Assembly: GCF_002482385.1 (NCBI RefSeq)
Contig: NZ_DLFW01000031.1
Coordinates: 9,376-73,375 of the forward strand
Direction: 5' to 3'
Source of the DNA: Dysgonomonas sp. UBA7710
GTDB taxonomy: Bacteria; Bacteroidota; Bacteroidia; Bacteroidales; Dysgonomonadaceae
Length of the DNA: 64,000 nucleotides
In this document: positions 25,621 to 34,821 of the stretch, piece after piece
How positions within the stretch are numbered: position 1 is the stretch's first letter
How the letters are laid out: every line of letters begins with the position of its first letter
Made by a program: the position numbers and the translations under genes
The notes under the pieces: model-generated
The model's database searches: none
Told to the model about the DNA's origin: nothing
What the model saw: the letters and a program-made list of their open reading frames with translations, nothing else

Positions 25621-26571
25621 TCAGTTCACTTTATCTATCTCCCCTCCTTCAAAAAAGTTGATTATATTCTTTGCCACTTCCTGTTCCATATCCAGGCGGG
25701 CGGCATATGTCTTTGTTCCGGCATGAGGGGAAAGCACGACATTATCCAACCCGATAAGTTCCTGTGGAATTTTCGGTTCGTTTTCGTACACATCCAGCCC
25801 GGCAGCATATATTGTCCCGGCCTGTAAGGCCTTAGCCAGAGACTGAGCATCTACCAGCTGCCCGCGGGCGGTATTGATAAGAATAGCTGAACTCTTCATC
25901 TTATTCAATTCCCGTTCTCCTATCAGGTGGTACGTTTCGGTTGTTGCAGGCGCATTCAGCGATACAATGTCGGATTCTTTGAGCAATGTATCGAAATCTA
26001 CATACACCGCGCCGTATTTCTCTTCCACCTCTTTAGGCAAGGCATGCCTGTTGTGATAGATAATTTTCATTCCCGAAGCCACCGCACGGCGGGCTATCGC
26101 CTGCCCGATACGTCCCATACCGTATATGCCGAGCGTCTGCCCATAGACAGGCATGCCCAGATCGCCATACAGACTCCAGTCGAGACGCACTCCATTATGC
26201 AGCTTATGATTGTAATAGGCTACCTTGCGGGCAGTTGCCATCATCAGGGCAAAGCATAACTCCGCGGTCGGTTCCAGCACCGATTGCGGAGTGTTGGTCA
26301 CCGTAATACCTTTTGTTGCTGCGTAAGCGGTATCTATATTGTTGTATCCCACGCCATAATTAGCTATCAGCCGCAGTTTTTTCCCCGCATCTATCATTTC
26401 TTCATCGGTCTGAAATGAGAAATTAGGAACAAAAGCATCCGCATCTGCTATCCGTTCCAGTATTTCTATCCTCGTAAACAATTGTTTTTCGGGATATATA
26501 ACTTCATATTTTCCTTCGAGGGAAGCAAATCCTTCTCTTACGAAGTTGTGCCCCATCAATATCTTCTTCAT
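25621..26571 (-). CDS. D-isomer-specific 2-hydroxyacid dehydrogenase
   Basis: The 316-residue enzyme is NAD(P)-dependent and reduces a 2-oxoacid such as glyoxylate, hydroxypyruvate or pyruvate, or acts in reverse. The Rossmann motif is GIYGMGRIGQAIARRA (about residues 149-164). Catalytic residues sit in INTARG (Arg, about 231-236), DVYENEP (Glu, about 262-268) and SPHAGT (His, about 283-288). The exact substrate cannot be assigned. The HAD phosphatase gene lies upstream by 12 bases on the same strand, so the two form a likely operon. Confidence 0.88.
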   Translation of the reverse strand: MKKILMGHNFVREGFASLEGKYEVIYPEKQLFTRIEILERIADADAFVPNFSFQTDEEMIDAGKKLRLIANYGVGYNNIDTAYAATKGITVTNTPQSVLEPTAELCFALMMATARKVAYYNHKLHNGVRLDWSLYGDLGMPVYGQTLGIYGMGRIGQAIARRAVASGMKIIYHNRHALPKEVEEKYGAVYVDFDTLLKESDIVSLNAPATTETYHLIGERELNKMKSSAILINTARGQLVDAQSLAKALQAGTIYAAGLDVYENEPKIPQELIGLDNVVLSPHAGTKTYAARLDMEQEVAKNIINFFEGGEIDKVN

Positions 26572-26583
26572 GCTGTTACCTTT

Positions 26584-27006
26584 TTATAGGATTCCTTTTT
26601 CTATAAGCATTTCCCGTACTTTCATCCAATCCACGTAGGGCCTGCCGGCCTCGGGATCATCCGTAATCAGCGGACAGCCCAGATTGGCATCGTCTATATA
26701 GAGATGTCCGTAAGCTTTTGGCGAAGAAGTCCAGAATCGCTGTGTAGGATTTTTCTGTATGCCATATAACGGGATATTATTATCGGCAAACCATTGTACA
26801 GCTTCGGTCAGTACATTTTCTTCTACCACGACTTCCTGTCCGTCTACTTTCTTTTTTTTCTTACGGTCGCTCCGCATCGAAAAAAGGATTAGTTTGTGAC
26901 CTTTTTCCGTCAGTTCTTTCAGAACAGGCACTGCTCCTATATCTTTCCCTATTTTGGGAAATTCGTGCGATACGCATGTACCGTCAAAATCCAGACATAT
27001 ATCCAT
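26584..27006 (-). CDS. HAD-family hydrolase, BT0820-like
   Basis: The 140-residue protein begins MDICLDFDGTC, the HAD motif I with nucleophile aspartate and acid/base aspartate, followed by LILFSMRS (motif II) and YIDDANLG (motif IV). It has no large cap domain, matching small Bacteroidetes HAD proteins such as the structurally known BT0820 group. It probably hydrolyses a small phosphorylated metabolite, identity unknown. It is the first gene of a pair with the 2-hydroxyacid dehydrogenase, 12 bases apart. Confidence 0.82.
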   Translation of the reverse strand: MDICLDFDGTCVSHEFPKIGKDIGAVPVLKELTEKGHKLILFSMRSDRKKKKKVDGQEVVVEENVLTEAVQWFADNNIPLYGIQKNPTQRFWTSSPKAYGHLYIDDANLGCPLITDDPEAGRPYVDWMKVREMLIEKGIL

Positions 27007-27231
27007 AATTGTATTTGTATGTAATAATATTCATTTTTTAGTTACAGGTTATGACTCGCAACTGTTTTGTTAAAATCTGACAAAGTTGACAACTTTTCAG
27101 TAAACAGTAAACAGTCAACAATTAGCAATTAACAACCCGTAAAATGTAAAAACTTTGCGTCTTTGCGTCTTTGCGTGAAACAAAACAGGGTGCCAGCCAA
27201 CCCGTAACTTTTTACTCACTGCTTACTACTT
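27007..27231. other. Non-coding gap with an apparent empty repeat site
   Basis: No gene is seen. At 27069-27097 the sequence GTTAAAATCTGACAA is followed directly by AGTTGACAACTTTT; the same flanks surround the repeat at 27232-27290, so this looks like an unfilled version. TAAACAG/CAACA runs follow at about 27100-27130. Confidence 0.6.
27153..27176 (+). repeat. Three tandem copies of CTTTGCGT
   Basis: An exact 8-base unit is repeated three times in a non-coding gap, next to other short repeats. No function is apparent. Confidence 0.85.
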
Positions 27232-27277
27232 GTTAAAATCTGACAACCAACGGTCACAGGAGCGTAGCGTATGTAAA
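27232..27277 (+). repeat. Dispersed 46-bp repeat, copy B
   Basis: Identical over 46 bases to the reverse complement of 8366-8411. Its last 37 bases (27241-27277) also occur in both MITE-like elements. It is followed by CTTGACAACTTTT, matching the right flank of the unfilled site at 27084-27097. Confidence 0.9.
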
Positions 27278-27453
27278 CTTGACAACTTTTCCTGCTTTTT
27301 TACTTTTTCCCAATCTTTAAATTCTTAAACATTAAATTTTTAAATCCTTCCAGATCTTTCAAAGAGCTATCGGCTAAAAGCAATATATAGATAAAATTAT
27401 ATAGATAAAGTAACACCCGGCCTTTAAATATTAGCGCGCATTACTAATCGATA

Positions 27454-27888
27454 TTATTGTTCAAACGTCATACGGTACACATTTGTTTCCTTCTGTGTGA
27501 AATTCAAAGACTGATAAAGCTTATTAGCCGCTATACGTGAAGGATTAGAGGTCAGCATCAACGAATCAACACCTAACGATCTTGCAAAGCTTATCGCATG
27601 TTCTACAAGTAATCTGCCTAAGCCCTGCCCGCGGTATGAATCGTCAACTACAACATCCTCGATCCATGCCTTTGCCCCTGTCGGGCTTTTATATACGCCC
27701 ACAGTAAGCATTCCGGCAATATTCCCACCATCGGTAATAAAGAACAGATGACTGTTATCTGAAGCCAATAACTCCCTATAATATGACTCTGTCAAATGAA
27801 TCGTACCGGAAGAGATTAATGTCCCGGTAAGTTTTTGTACAGCCTTAAATCCTTCCTGCGTAAACTCTCTGATCTCCAAAATTCTCAT
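27454..27888 (-). CDS. GNAT-family N-acetyltransferase
   Basis: The 144-residue protein has the GNAT acetyl-CoA site VVDDSYRGQGLGRLLVEHA (about residues 76-94) with the R/Q-x-x-G-x-G/A signature, and a C-terminal ANKLYQSLNFTQKETNVYRM that closes the fold. It would transfer an acetyl group from acetyl-CoA to an amine, but the substrate is not predictable. It stands alone in a repeat-rich area. Confidence 0.88.
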   Translation of the reverse strand: MRILEIREFTQEGFKAVQKLTGTLISSGTIHLTESYYRELLASDNSHLFFITDGGNIAGMLTVGVYKSPTGAKAWIEDVVVDDSYRGQGLGRLLVEHAISFARSLGVDSLMLTSNPSRIAANKLYQSLNFTQKETNVYRMTFEQ

Positions 27889-27947
27889 AATCGAATAATA
27901 ATCCGGGCAAATGAAGATACCTGTTTTCCTCCGCCTGATTAATTTAT

Positions 27948-27983
27948 AAAAAACAGAAACCCAGACTGTAAAGCCCGAGTTTC
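27948..27983 (-). terminator. Terminator downstream of tatA
   Basis: On the minus strand a stem of about 9 pairs with two wobbles (GAAACTCGG with CTGGGTTTC) is followed by TGTTTTTT, 28 bases after the tatA stop. Confidence 0.65.
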
Positions 27984-28010
27984 ATATATCCTTAACATGA
28001 CAGAACAAAC

Positions 28011-28211
28011 TTATTTGTTGTCTATCTTCTCTGTAGTACCTTTTATATCATCTTCAAGGCCGTTTACCCCGTCTTTGAAGTTCTTGACGCCTTTTCCGAT
28101 ACCTTTCATAAGTTCAGGAATTTTCTTTCCTCCGAATAATAATAAAACAACGATGGCAATGATAATAATCTCTCCGGTTCCAAGGTTGCCTAGAAATAAT
28201 AATGTGTTCAT
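28011..28211 (-). CDS. tatA: Twin-arginine translocase subunit TatA/E
   Basis: The 66-residue protein has the TatA pattern: one membrane helix (TGEIIIIAIVVLLLFGG), the FGGKKIPELMKGIGKGVKNF hinge and amphipathic helix, and an acidic lysine-rich tail. TatA forms the channel that exports folded proteins bearing a twin-arginine signal. tatC is not adjacent; in Bacteroidales tatA and tatC are often together, so the partner must lie elsewhere. A terminator follows, so the gene is monocistronic. Confidence 0.93.
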   Translation of the reverse strand: MNTLLFLGNLGTGEIIIIAIVVLLLFGGKKIPELMKGIGKGVKNFKDGVNGLEDDIKGTTEKIDNK

Positions 28212-28381
28212 CTGGTTTATCTCAATTATATTTACTTATTAAATAATTAGTTTACTAAAGTAGTCAGAATAATATTATTCCAGTCATTTTTTTGCATTTT
28301 TTATATTCAAATCGCGTCAAATCACTGGCCACCGTTATTTAAAGTGATTATAGATGCTGACCGGCCATCATAATTTAATAA

Positions 28382-28600
28382 AGAAGTGGCTGTCTCAAAA
28401 GTAATATTGTGCTAGCAAAGTATTACTTCCTATTGTCATTGGCTCTGCTTCGCTCTGCCGAACGTTGTTTCTGAACGGAGTAAAGAATCTCGACCCTAAG
28501 AAACGAGATGTTTCACTCCGTTCAACATGACAACCAACGGTCACAGGAGCGTAGCGTATGTAAATAGATAGTGAAAAATACTTTTGAGACAGCCACTTCT
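28382..28600. mobile_element. MITE-like non-coding element, copy 2
   Basis: The ends are a perfect 22-base inverted repeat (28382-28403 and 28579-28600; motif GGCTGTCTCAAAAG). The interior carries GAATCTCGACCCTAAG and a 57-base stretch (28512-28568) identical to copy 1 at 11808-11864. The outer ends differ from copy 1, so the two belong to different terminal-repeat types sharing a core. No transposase is present and no clear target duplication is seen. It ends 16 bases before the GH92 stop codon. Confidence 0.85.
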
Positions 28601-28616
28601 CTCACCTGTTTATTAT

Positions 28617-30968
28617 TTAATTACTCTTTTGATAACGCAATGTTTGATTTGGCTTTGATATAGACGGCGCAACAGATTCGTCGGATGTGCCCCAGTCTTT
28701 GTTCGGATTGCTTCCCAAAACGAACTTTATATCAGCCCCGTTCTTTATGTCGTCATAGGTTATATAAGTCTTGTTATACTCCTTTCCGTTGAGGGTCATA
28801 GACTGGATATAGACATTCTGTTTGCTGTAATTCTCTGTAGTCATGGATATTTTCTTTCCATTACCGAGAGTCATCTCTACAGCTTCAAGTCCCGGAGAAC
28901 CGATAGCATAGATATTGCTCGACGGACAAGTGGGATAGAAGCCCATACAGTTGAAGATATACCATGCCGACATCTGTCCGCAATCATCATTCCCGCTTAA
29001 CGCATCAGGTTTGTTTCCGTAGAAGGTATCCAGTACGTAACGTATCTTTTCCTGTCCTTTCCATGGCTGTTTCACATAATTGTAAAGATATAGTATCTGG
29101 TGGCAAGGCTCGTTGCCATGCCAGTATGCCCCAATCCGTCCCTGTATATCGTGCGCCCCCGGGATATCATCCGGCAACTCCATTGTGAACATAGAATCGA
29201 GACGCTGGGCAAATACCTCATTCCCTCCCATTTCATTGATATATCCTTGTACATCCTGAGGCACATACCATGTGTACTGATATGTGAATCCTTCGGTAAT
29301 ATCACCCCAACCGTGTACCGAGCCCGGCCCGGTATAAGCGACTGCATCGAAAGGTGTACGCCATTCTCCATGAGAGTCGCGTCCCCGCATAAATCCGGAT
29401 TCGGGATCTATCAGGTTCTGATAAGCTAGCGAACGGTTCAGGAAGTATTTGTAGTCTTCTTCTTTACCCAATTTTTTTGCGGCCATAGCTACACAGTAAT
29501 CATCATAAGCATATTCCAGTGTCTTGGATACAGATTCCCGTTCCTTATCGAATGGCACCCAGCCCAACGCGGTATATTCAGGCAGGCAATCGTAGTTAGG
29601 ATTCATCGCAGTCCTTTTCATCGCCTGATAAGCCCGTTCGTAGTCGAACCCTTTCACATCTTTTACAATGGCATCAGCAATAGCGGACACCGCATGATAG
29701 CCTATCATACACCATGTTTCATTTCCATAGAAAGACCAGATAGGCAGCATATGCTCCACACTCTGGTCGTAATGCGCCAGCATGGAATTTACCATATCGG
29801 CATTACGTTCAGGGTTTATGAGATTGAGTAGCGGATGATGGGCACGATAAGTATCCCATAGAGAGAATACTGTATAATTGGTGAATTTATCGGCCTGATG
29901 TATATTTGAGTCATGTCCCCTGTAATTATTGTCCGCGTCCTGATAAACAAAAGGATGCAGAGACGCATGATAAACCGAAGTATAGAATGTTTCGAGCTGC
30001 TCTTTTGTGCCTTTGGCCTTGAATTTACCAAGTTCCTTTGCCCATAATATTTCACCTTGTTTCTTGAGATTTTCGAAATTTTGATTATCGAGTTCTTTCA
30101 GATTTGTATATGCGCCTGAGGTTCCTGTAGATGATATGGCAACCTTCACTTCTATCCCGGCTCCGTCTTTTGCATCAAAATCGAGCCATCCTATGATTTT
30201 ATTCCCATAGGCAACACGATCGCTCCGGAAACGCTTTGTATCATAGATAACAGGCTTGCCGTCCTGCATAATACCCGAACGGGCAAATGGTTTGGAGAAT
30301 CTGGCTACAAAGTAGACATAGCGCTCAGGGCCCCATCCATTCACAAGTTTGAAACCGCAGATAGTAGAATCGTTCTCTATACGGAGTTGCGACCATGCTG
30401 TTTTGAACCATTGTACATGATCCATATCCACCATAACAAAGGCACTGTCTGTCTTAGGGAAAGTAAACTTGAATATCCCCGAGCGCATACCGGAGGTCAT
30501 CTCAGCCTTCACATTATAGTCCAGCAAATCAACTCCGTAGTAGTTTGGAGAAGCCCATTCTCTTTCATGGCTGTATCGTGAACGGTAGCCCTCATCGGGA
30601 TTTTCGTGTGTACCCGGCGTAAATTTCTTTTCTCCCGTACCGGGAATAAAAAGGAAGTCTCCAAGATCGGGAATCCCCGTTCCGCTAAGATGGGTGAGAC
30701 TGAACCCCATGATAGTCATATGATTGTACTTATAACCGGAAGCGGCATCGTAATAATCTTTATCCGTATCGGGACTTATCTGTATTCCCCCGAAAGGTAT
30801 CTGCGAACCGGGATAGACATTTCCGAATCCGGATGTACCTACAAAAGGATTTACATAGGCATTGAGGGATAGATCCGCCGGTTCTCCTGTAACCTGAGAT
30901 TTTTCTTTACATGACGAAACCAGCAATAAGGCCGAGAGAAGGAGCCCTAAGGGCAATTTACTTTTCAT
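28617..30968 (-). CDS. GH92 exo-alpha-mannosidase, lipoprotein
   Basis: The 783-residue protein starts with a lipoprotein signal (LLVSSCKEK). GH92 enzymes are calcium-dependent inverting exo-alpha-mannosidases acting on alpha-1,2, -1,3, -1,4 or -1,6 links of N-glycans and mannans. Motifs include FVGTSGFGNVYPGSQIPFGG near residue 42, LTHLSGTGIPDLGDF, HGNEPCHQ (about 624, general-acid glutamate) and GNDDCGQMSAWY (about 663, aspartates that position the water). Linkage preference cannot be read directly. It is the last gene of the polysaccharide utilization locus and probably acts at the surface or in the periplasm. Confidence 0.93.
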   Translation of the reverse strand: MKSKLPLGLLLSALLLVSSCKEKSQVTGEPADLSLNAYVNPFVGTSGFGNVYPGSQIPFGGIQISPDTDKDYYDAASGYKYNHMTIMGFSLTHLSGTGIPDLGDFLFIPGTGEKKFTPGTHENPDEGYRSRYSHEREWASPNYYGVDLLDYNVKAEMTSGMRSGIFKFTFPKTDSAFVMVDMDHVQWFKTAWSQLRIENDSTICGFKLVNGWGPERYVYFVARFSKPFARSGIMQDGKPVIYDTKRFRSDRVAYGNKIIGWLDFDAKDGAGIEVKVAISSTGTSGAYTNLKELDNQNFENLKKQGEILWAKELGKFKAKGTKEQLETFYTSVYHASLHPFVYQDADNNYRGHDSNIHQADKFTNYTVFSLWDTYRAHHPLLNLINPERNADMVNSMLAHYDQSVEHMLPIWSFYGNETWCMIGYHAVSAIADAIVKDVKGFDYERAYQAMKRTAMNPNYDCLPEYTALGWVPFDKERESVSKTLEYAYDDYCVAMAAKKLGKEEDYKYFLNRSLAYQNLIDPESGFMRGRDSHGEWRTPFDAVAYTGPGSVHGWGDITEGFTYQYTWYVPQDVQGYINEMGGNEVFAQRLDSMFTMELPDDIPGAHDIQGRIGAYWHGNEPCHQILYLYNYVKQPWKGQEKIRYVLDTFYGNKPDALSGNDDCGQMSAWYIFNCMGFYPTCPSSNIYAIGSPGLEAVEMTLGNGKKISMTTENYSKQNVYIQSMTLNGKEYNKTYITYDDIKNGADIKFVLGSNPNKDWGTSDESVAPSISKPNQTLRYQKSN

Positions 30969-30989
30969 ATTATCTTTTTTAGCGTGTAG

Positions 30990-31032
30990 TTAAGGTCGCA
31001 GACCTATTTATTACTCTGGTATGCACAATAAC
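30990..31032 (+). repeat. 43-bp hairpin-containing repeat, copy 2
   Basis: Matches 13202-13244 at 35 of 43 positions. The hairpin AAGGTC-GCA-GACCT keeps pairing through a compensatory change. It sits between two minus-strand genes of the PUL and has no T-run in the direction of their transcription. Confidence 0.55.
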
Positions 31033-31080
31033 TAACATAGGTTATCATTCGAATATATTATTAATATTTTCTGTTACTTC

Positions 31081-32466
31081 TTATCGCTCATTATATACTC
31101 CAAATTCGGTAATAACGGGAGGTTTACTAAATTCATCTATTTGTATGCGGACTTTATCGGCCCAAACTTTATTAAATCTATGTACTTTTATTATATCATT
31201 GTTTTCACCGGATAAAAGAGGTAGCCATTTATTATTGTGGAAATACTCGATCCGGTATTTGCTGAAATTACTTTCTCCTCTTTGAGCAATGGTAATCAAA
31301 TTGAACTCCTGTTCTGTGTTATCCAGAATGATTTCGAGCCAAGGCTTTTTTATGGCCTTGTTGGATTCCCATGCCGAACGGAAATTGTCGTCATTGGCAA
31401 AATCCATAATATTCATATCATTGCTCCAACTGGCATTTGTCTTCTTATTCTTTGCAATATTCTTAGAAATAACGGGGGCAGGATAAGCCGGCAGTTTAGC
31501 GACAGGTCCTTTATTTTTCCATAGTTTTCCTATCTTCCTGAAAGCATCGGCCGCGTTGGCGTCTATCAGCCCGTCACGGTTAGGGGCCGCGTTCAGGATA
31601 AAATTACAATAAACCTCATTCATAGGAATGATATTGTCATTGACGAGCATTTCAGGCGATTTTACCGGAGTTGCAGGGAAATCGGGTTTCCAGAACCAAG
31701 CCGAATTGATGGGCAGGCAGGATAATGCAGGAAGTTTATTACTCTCTTTTGAAATATGTTGCCCCGCACCCTGCTCATACGACTTAATATCCGTATAATA
31801 CAAAACTTCTGCCGGATATTTAGCAGCATTCAAATCCATAACAAGGCAGTTCGGCTGTAAAGACTTTATCAGGGAATAAATATCCCCAAACGGAACTTCA
31901 TCATATGAAATACGCGACCAGGGAGCGTCCCATCCGTCGATAATCAGCGCCTTTATCTCTCCATAGTTAGTCAATAGCTCGGTCAATTGGGCTTTTATCA
32001 TATCTATATGCTTTGGCGTAATCCATCCCGGACGGAGTTTATGATGTGTATCGAGAATAGAATAATAAAGCATTACATTCAAGCCCTGTGCCCTGAAAGC
32101 ATCTGCATATTCTTTTACCACATCCCTCCTGAAAGGGCTGTTCATCACATTGTAATCGGTAGTTTTCGTATCCCATATGCAAAATCCACTATGATGCTTG
32201 GTAGTCAGGCACCCGTATGTCATGTTGGCCTCTTTGGCTGTCTTAGCCCATTGACTACAATCGAGTTTCGCAGGATTGAATATAGCCGGAGACGCATCGG
32301 GATCAGCCCAATCGTCCTCCATGAATGTCGGTATATTGAAATGGATAAACATCCCGAATCTCAGGTCTACAAACTCCTGCTGAAGTTGTACCAAAGATTT
32401 TCCTGCCTGAGCCATAACAGATAACGACAAGAATAACAGGAGGATTAAAGAATATATTTTCCTCAT
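31081..32466 (-). CDS. GH29 alpha-L-fucosidase
   Basis: The 461-residue protein has a signal peptide (about 20 residues, VMAQA). GH29 features are LRFGMFIHFN (about residues 36-45), TTKHHSGFCIWDTK (about 88-101) and ALIIDGWDAPW (about residue 175), which carries the nucleophile aspartate. The C-terminal 120 residues look like an F5/8 type C carbohydrate-binding domain (WLEIILDNTEQEF, ITEFGVY). It removes terminal fucose from glycans, by retention of configuration in this family. The acid/base residue is not conserved enough to place. Within the locus it lies between the two GH92 genes, so it may remove fucose that blocks mannosidase action. Confidence 0.9.
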   Translation of the reverse strand: MRKIYSLILLLFLSLSVMAQAGKSLVQLQQEFVDLRFGMFIHFNIPTFMEDDWADPDASPAIFNPAKLDCSQWAKTAKEANMTYGCLTTKHHSGFCIWDTKTTDYNVMNSPFRRDVVKEYADAFRAQGLNVMLYYSILDTHHKLRPGWITPKHIDMIKAQLTELLTNYGEIKALIIDGWDAPWSRISYDEVPFGDIYSLIKSLQPNCLVMDLNAAKYPAEVLYYTDIKSYEQGAGQHISKESNKLPALSCLPINSAWFWKPDFPATPVKSPEMLVNDNIIPMNEVYCNFILNAAPNRDGLIDANAADAFRKIGKLWKNKGPVAKLPAYPAPVISKNIAKNKKTNASWSNDMNIMDFANDDNFRSAWESNKAIKKPWLEIILDNTEQEFNLITIAQRGESNFSKYRIEYFHNNKWLPLLSGENNDIIKVHRFNKVWADKVRIQIDEFSKPPVITEFGVYNER

Positions 32467-32487
32467 AATAATACGTTTTTTTATTGT

Positions 32488-34806
32488 CTATTTTGACAAT
32501 GAATAAGGTTTCTCTTCTTCGCTGAATGTCCTTTTCTTATTAGGGGCAGCAGCCATTTCGAATGTCAGTTCCGCCCCGTTCTTTATGTCGTCATATGTGA
32601 TATATGCCTTTGTATAAGGCTTTCCGTTCAGCTTAACCGATTTTACATAACGCATCTTGTCACTCACCTTATCTGCTTTTATTTCCAGATACTTTCCGTC
32701 ACCCACCTTCACTTTCATGTAAGGAAAATACGGAGCGCCGAATACATATTCATTCGAACCCGGACAAACAGGATAGAATCCCATAGCCGAGAAGATATAC
32801 CATGCCGACATCTGTCCGCAATCGTCATTTCCGCAAAGTCCGTCAATGGAATTACGGTACATACGGTTCATAATTTCGCGTACCCAATACTGAGTTCTCC
32901 ATGGTTGTGAGGTCCATGCATATAAGTATGCTATGTGGTGACTGGGTTCATTGCCGTGTACATAGTTACCCATCACCCCTTCGCGGGTAACGTCTTCCGT
33001 ATCGGCAAAGAATTCATCGGGTAAATGCATGGTGAAAAGAGAATCGAGGCGTTGTACGAATTGTTTATCTCCTCCCATCTGTTTAATAAGTCCCTTTACA
33101 TCGTGCGGCACATAGAATGAGTAATTCCAGGAGTTTCCTTCGATAAAGCCCTCCCCGTGTGTACTCAGCAGATTGAACGGAGTCTTCCAGCGTCCGTCGC
33201 TGTATCGGGCACGAACAAATTCCAGCTCAGGATCAAAAACATTATGATAGTTCAAGGCCCTCTTTTTATAAGTATCTGTAGCCGCCTGATTATCCACTTT
33301 CAGAGCTGTATTGTAAATCGTCCAGTCGTCATATGAATATTCGAGTGTAATAGACGAACCGCTACCGTTTTTATCGAAAGGCACATAGCCTAATTTTTTA
33401 TATTCGCCCGTTCCATCGTAATAATCGACATTCGAACTACTTATCATGGCTTCCAGTGCTTTTTGCTTATCAATATTCAGTCCTTTATCGATAGCATCGG
33501 CCAGTACCGATACGGAATGATAACCTATCATACACCAGTTTTCATTTCCCATATGCGACCATACAGGCAATGCCTTGTGTACACTCTGTTCATAATGGGC
33601 TATCATTGAGTTTACTATATCTACGCTTCTTTCCCTGTTGATAATATTGAATAGCGGATGAAGCGCCCTGTAAGTATCCCATACGGAGAAAATAGTGTAG
33701 TTGGTAAATCCTTTCGCCTGATGTATATTATGGTCTATACCGCGATATTGTCCGTCCACATCCTGATAAACCGACGGATTTATCATGGTATGGTAAAGGG
33801 AAGTATAGAACATTGTCTTCTTGTCGGCATCACCGTTTATATCTATCACATCCAGTTCTTTTTCCCATTTAGCCGAGGCTTCGGCGACAATTTTATCGAA
33901 TGACTTTGTCGCTGCTTCCGCTTTCAGGTTCTTGAGAGCTCCCTCTGTGCTTACTGCCGAAAGGGCGACTTTCATTATAAGAGGTGAATTATCCGAACCG
34001 AATTCAAAATGGGCTACAATCTTACGGCCTGCTATTTCAGGGAAATTCTTATACAGATTAAATTTCCTCCAGAAACCTGTATATTTCGGTTTCTCACGAT
34101 CTACATAGCCATAGTTTTTTATCGGCTTCGACAAAGATATGGCGAAGTAGGTATAATTTTCCCTCGACCAACCGTTGGTGATGCGATAGCCTGTAATCAG
34201 GGTGTCGTTCTCAACTCTGAGGCTTGCCCATAATACCTTTCCATCGTAATTATAGATGCCATGAACAAGGTCGAGCAATATCTTTTGTTCTTCGTTTTCG
34301 GGATAAGTATATTTATGCACTCCTACTCTTTCGGTAGCTGTCAATTGCGCTTTTACCTTATAATCGTCCAATACGACTTCGTAATAACCCGGATGGGAAA
34401 CCTCCGTATCATGCGAATAGCTTGAACGGTAACCTGAACGGGGTTTATCGGCTACGCCGGGATTAAACTTCAGTTCACCTGTTACGGGTACAATGAGAAT
34501 ATCCCCGAGATCGGAATGCCCTGTTCCACTAAGATGCGTATGGCTGAATCCTACAATTGTTTTGTCGTCGTGCTGGTAACCTGCACAATACTTATAAGTA
34601 TCTTTTTGATATACGCCATTTATACTATGAGGGATAGTATCCGTATCGGGGCTTAACTGGACAATCCCATGGGGCACGCATGCTCCCGGGAATGTATGTC
34701 CCATTTTTACCGTACCTATCATCGGATTGACAAAAGATACTTTGTCCTGCGCGGATACTATACCGCTCATAAGTAAGCAAGAAAGAGTGAGTGTGCTTAA
34801 CTTCAT
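32488..34806 (-). CDS. GH92 exo-alpha-mannosidase
   Basis: The 772-residue protein has a cleaved signal peptide (GIVSAQDK) without a lipobox, so it is probably periplasmic, unlike the lipoprotein GH92 at the end of the operon. It has the same motifs: FVNPMIGTVKMGHTFPGA, HTHLSGTGHSDLGDI, HGNEPSHH (about residue 618) and GNDDCGQMSAWY (about 664). The two paralogues differ in many positions and may handle different mannose linkages. It is separated from GH29 by 21 bases. Confidence 0.93.
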   Translation of the reverse strand: MKLSTLTLSCLLMSGIVSAQDKVSFVNPMIGTVKMGHTFPGACVPHGIVQLSPDTDTIPHSINGVYQKDTYKYCAGYQHDDKTIVGFSHTHLSGTGHSDLGDILIVPVTGELKFNPGVADKPRSGYRSSYSHDTEVSHPGYYEVVLDDYKVKAQLTATERVGVHKYTYPENEEQKILLDLVHGIYNYDGKVLWASLRVENDTLITGYRITNGWSRENYTYFAISLSKPIKNYGYVDREKPKYTGFWRKFNLYKNFPEIAGRKIVAHFEFGSDNSPLIMKVALSAVSTEGALKNLKAEAATKSFDKIVAEASAKWEKELDVIDINGDADKKTMFYTSLYHTMINPSVYQDVDGQYRGIDHNIHQAKGFTNYTIFSVWDTYRALHPLFNIINRERSVDIVNSMIAHYEQSVHKALPVWSHMGNENWCMIGYHSVSVLADAIDKGLNIDKQKALEAMISSSNVDYYDGTGEYKKLGYVPFDKNGSGSSITLEYSYDDWTIYNTALKVDNQAATDTYKKRALNYHNVFDPELEFVRARYSDGRWKTPFNLLSTHGEGFIEGNSWNYSFYVPHDVKGLIKQMGGDKQFVQRLDSLFTMHLPDEFFADTEDVTREGVMGNYVHGNEPSHHIAYLYAWTSQPWRTQYWVREIMNRMYRNSIDGLCGNDDCGQMSAWYIFSAMGFYPVCPGSNEYVFGAPYFPYMKVKVGDGKYLEIKADKVSDKMRYVKSVKLNGKPYTKAYITYDDIKNGAELTFEMAAAPNKKRTFSEEEKPYSLSK

Positions 34807-34821
34807 TTGTATATTATTGAA

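Noticed and set aside
27007..27300. CRISPR-like array
   Set aside because: Short repeats here differ in length and spacing, with no constant repeat/spacer pattern and no cas genes.
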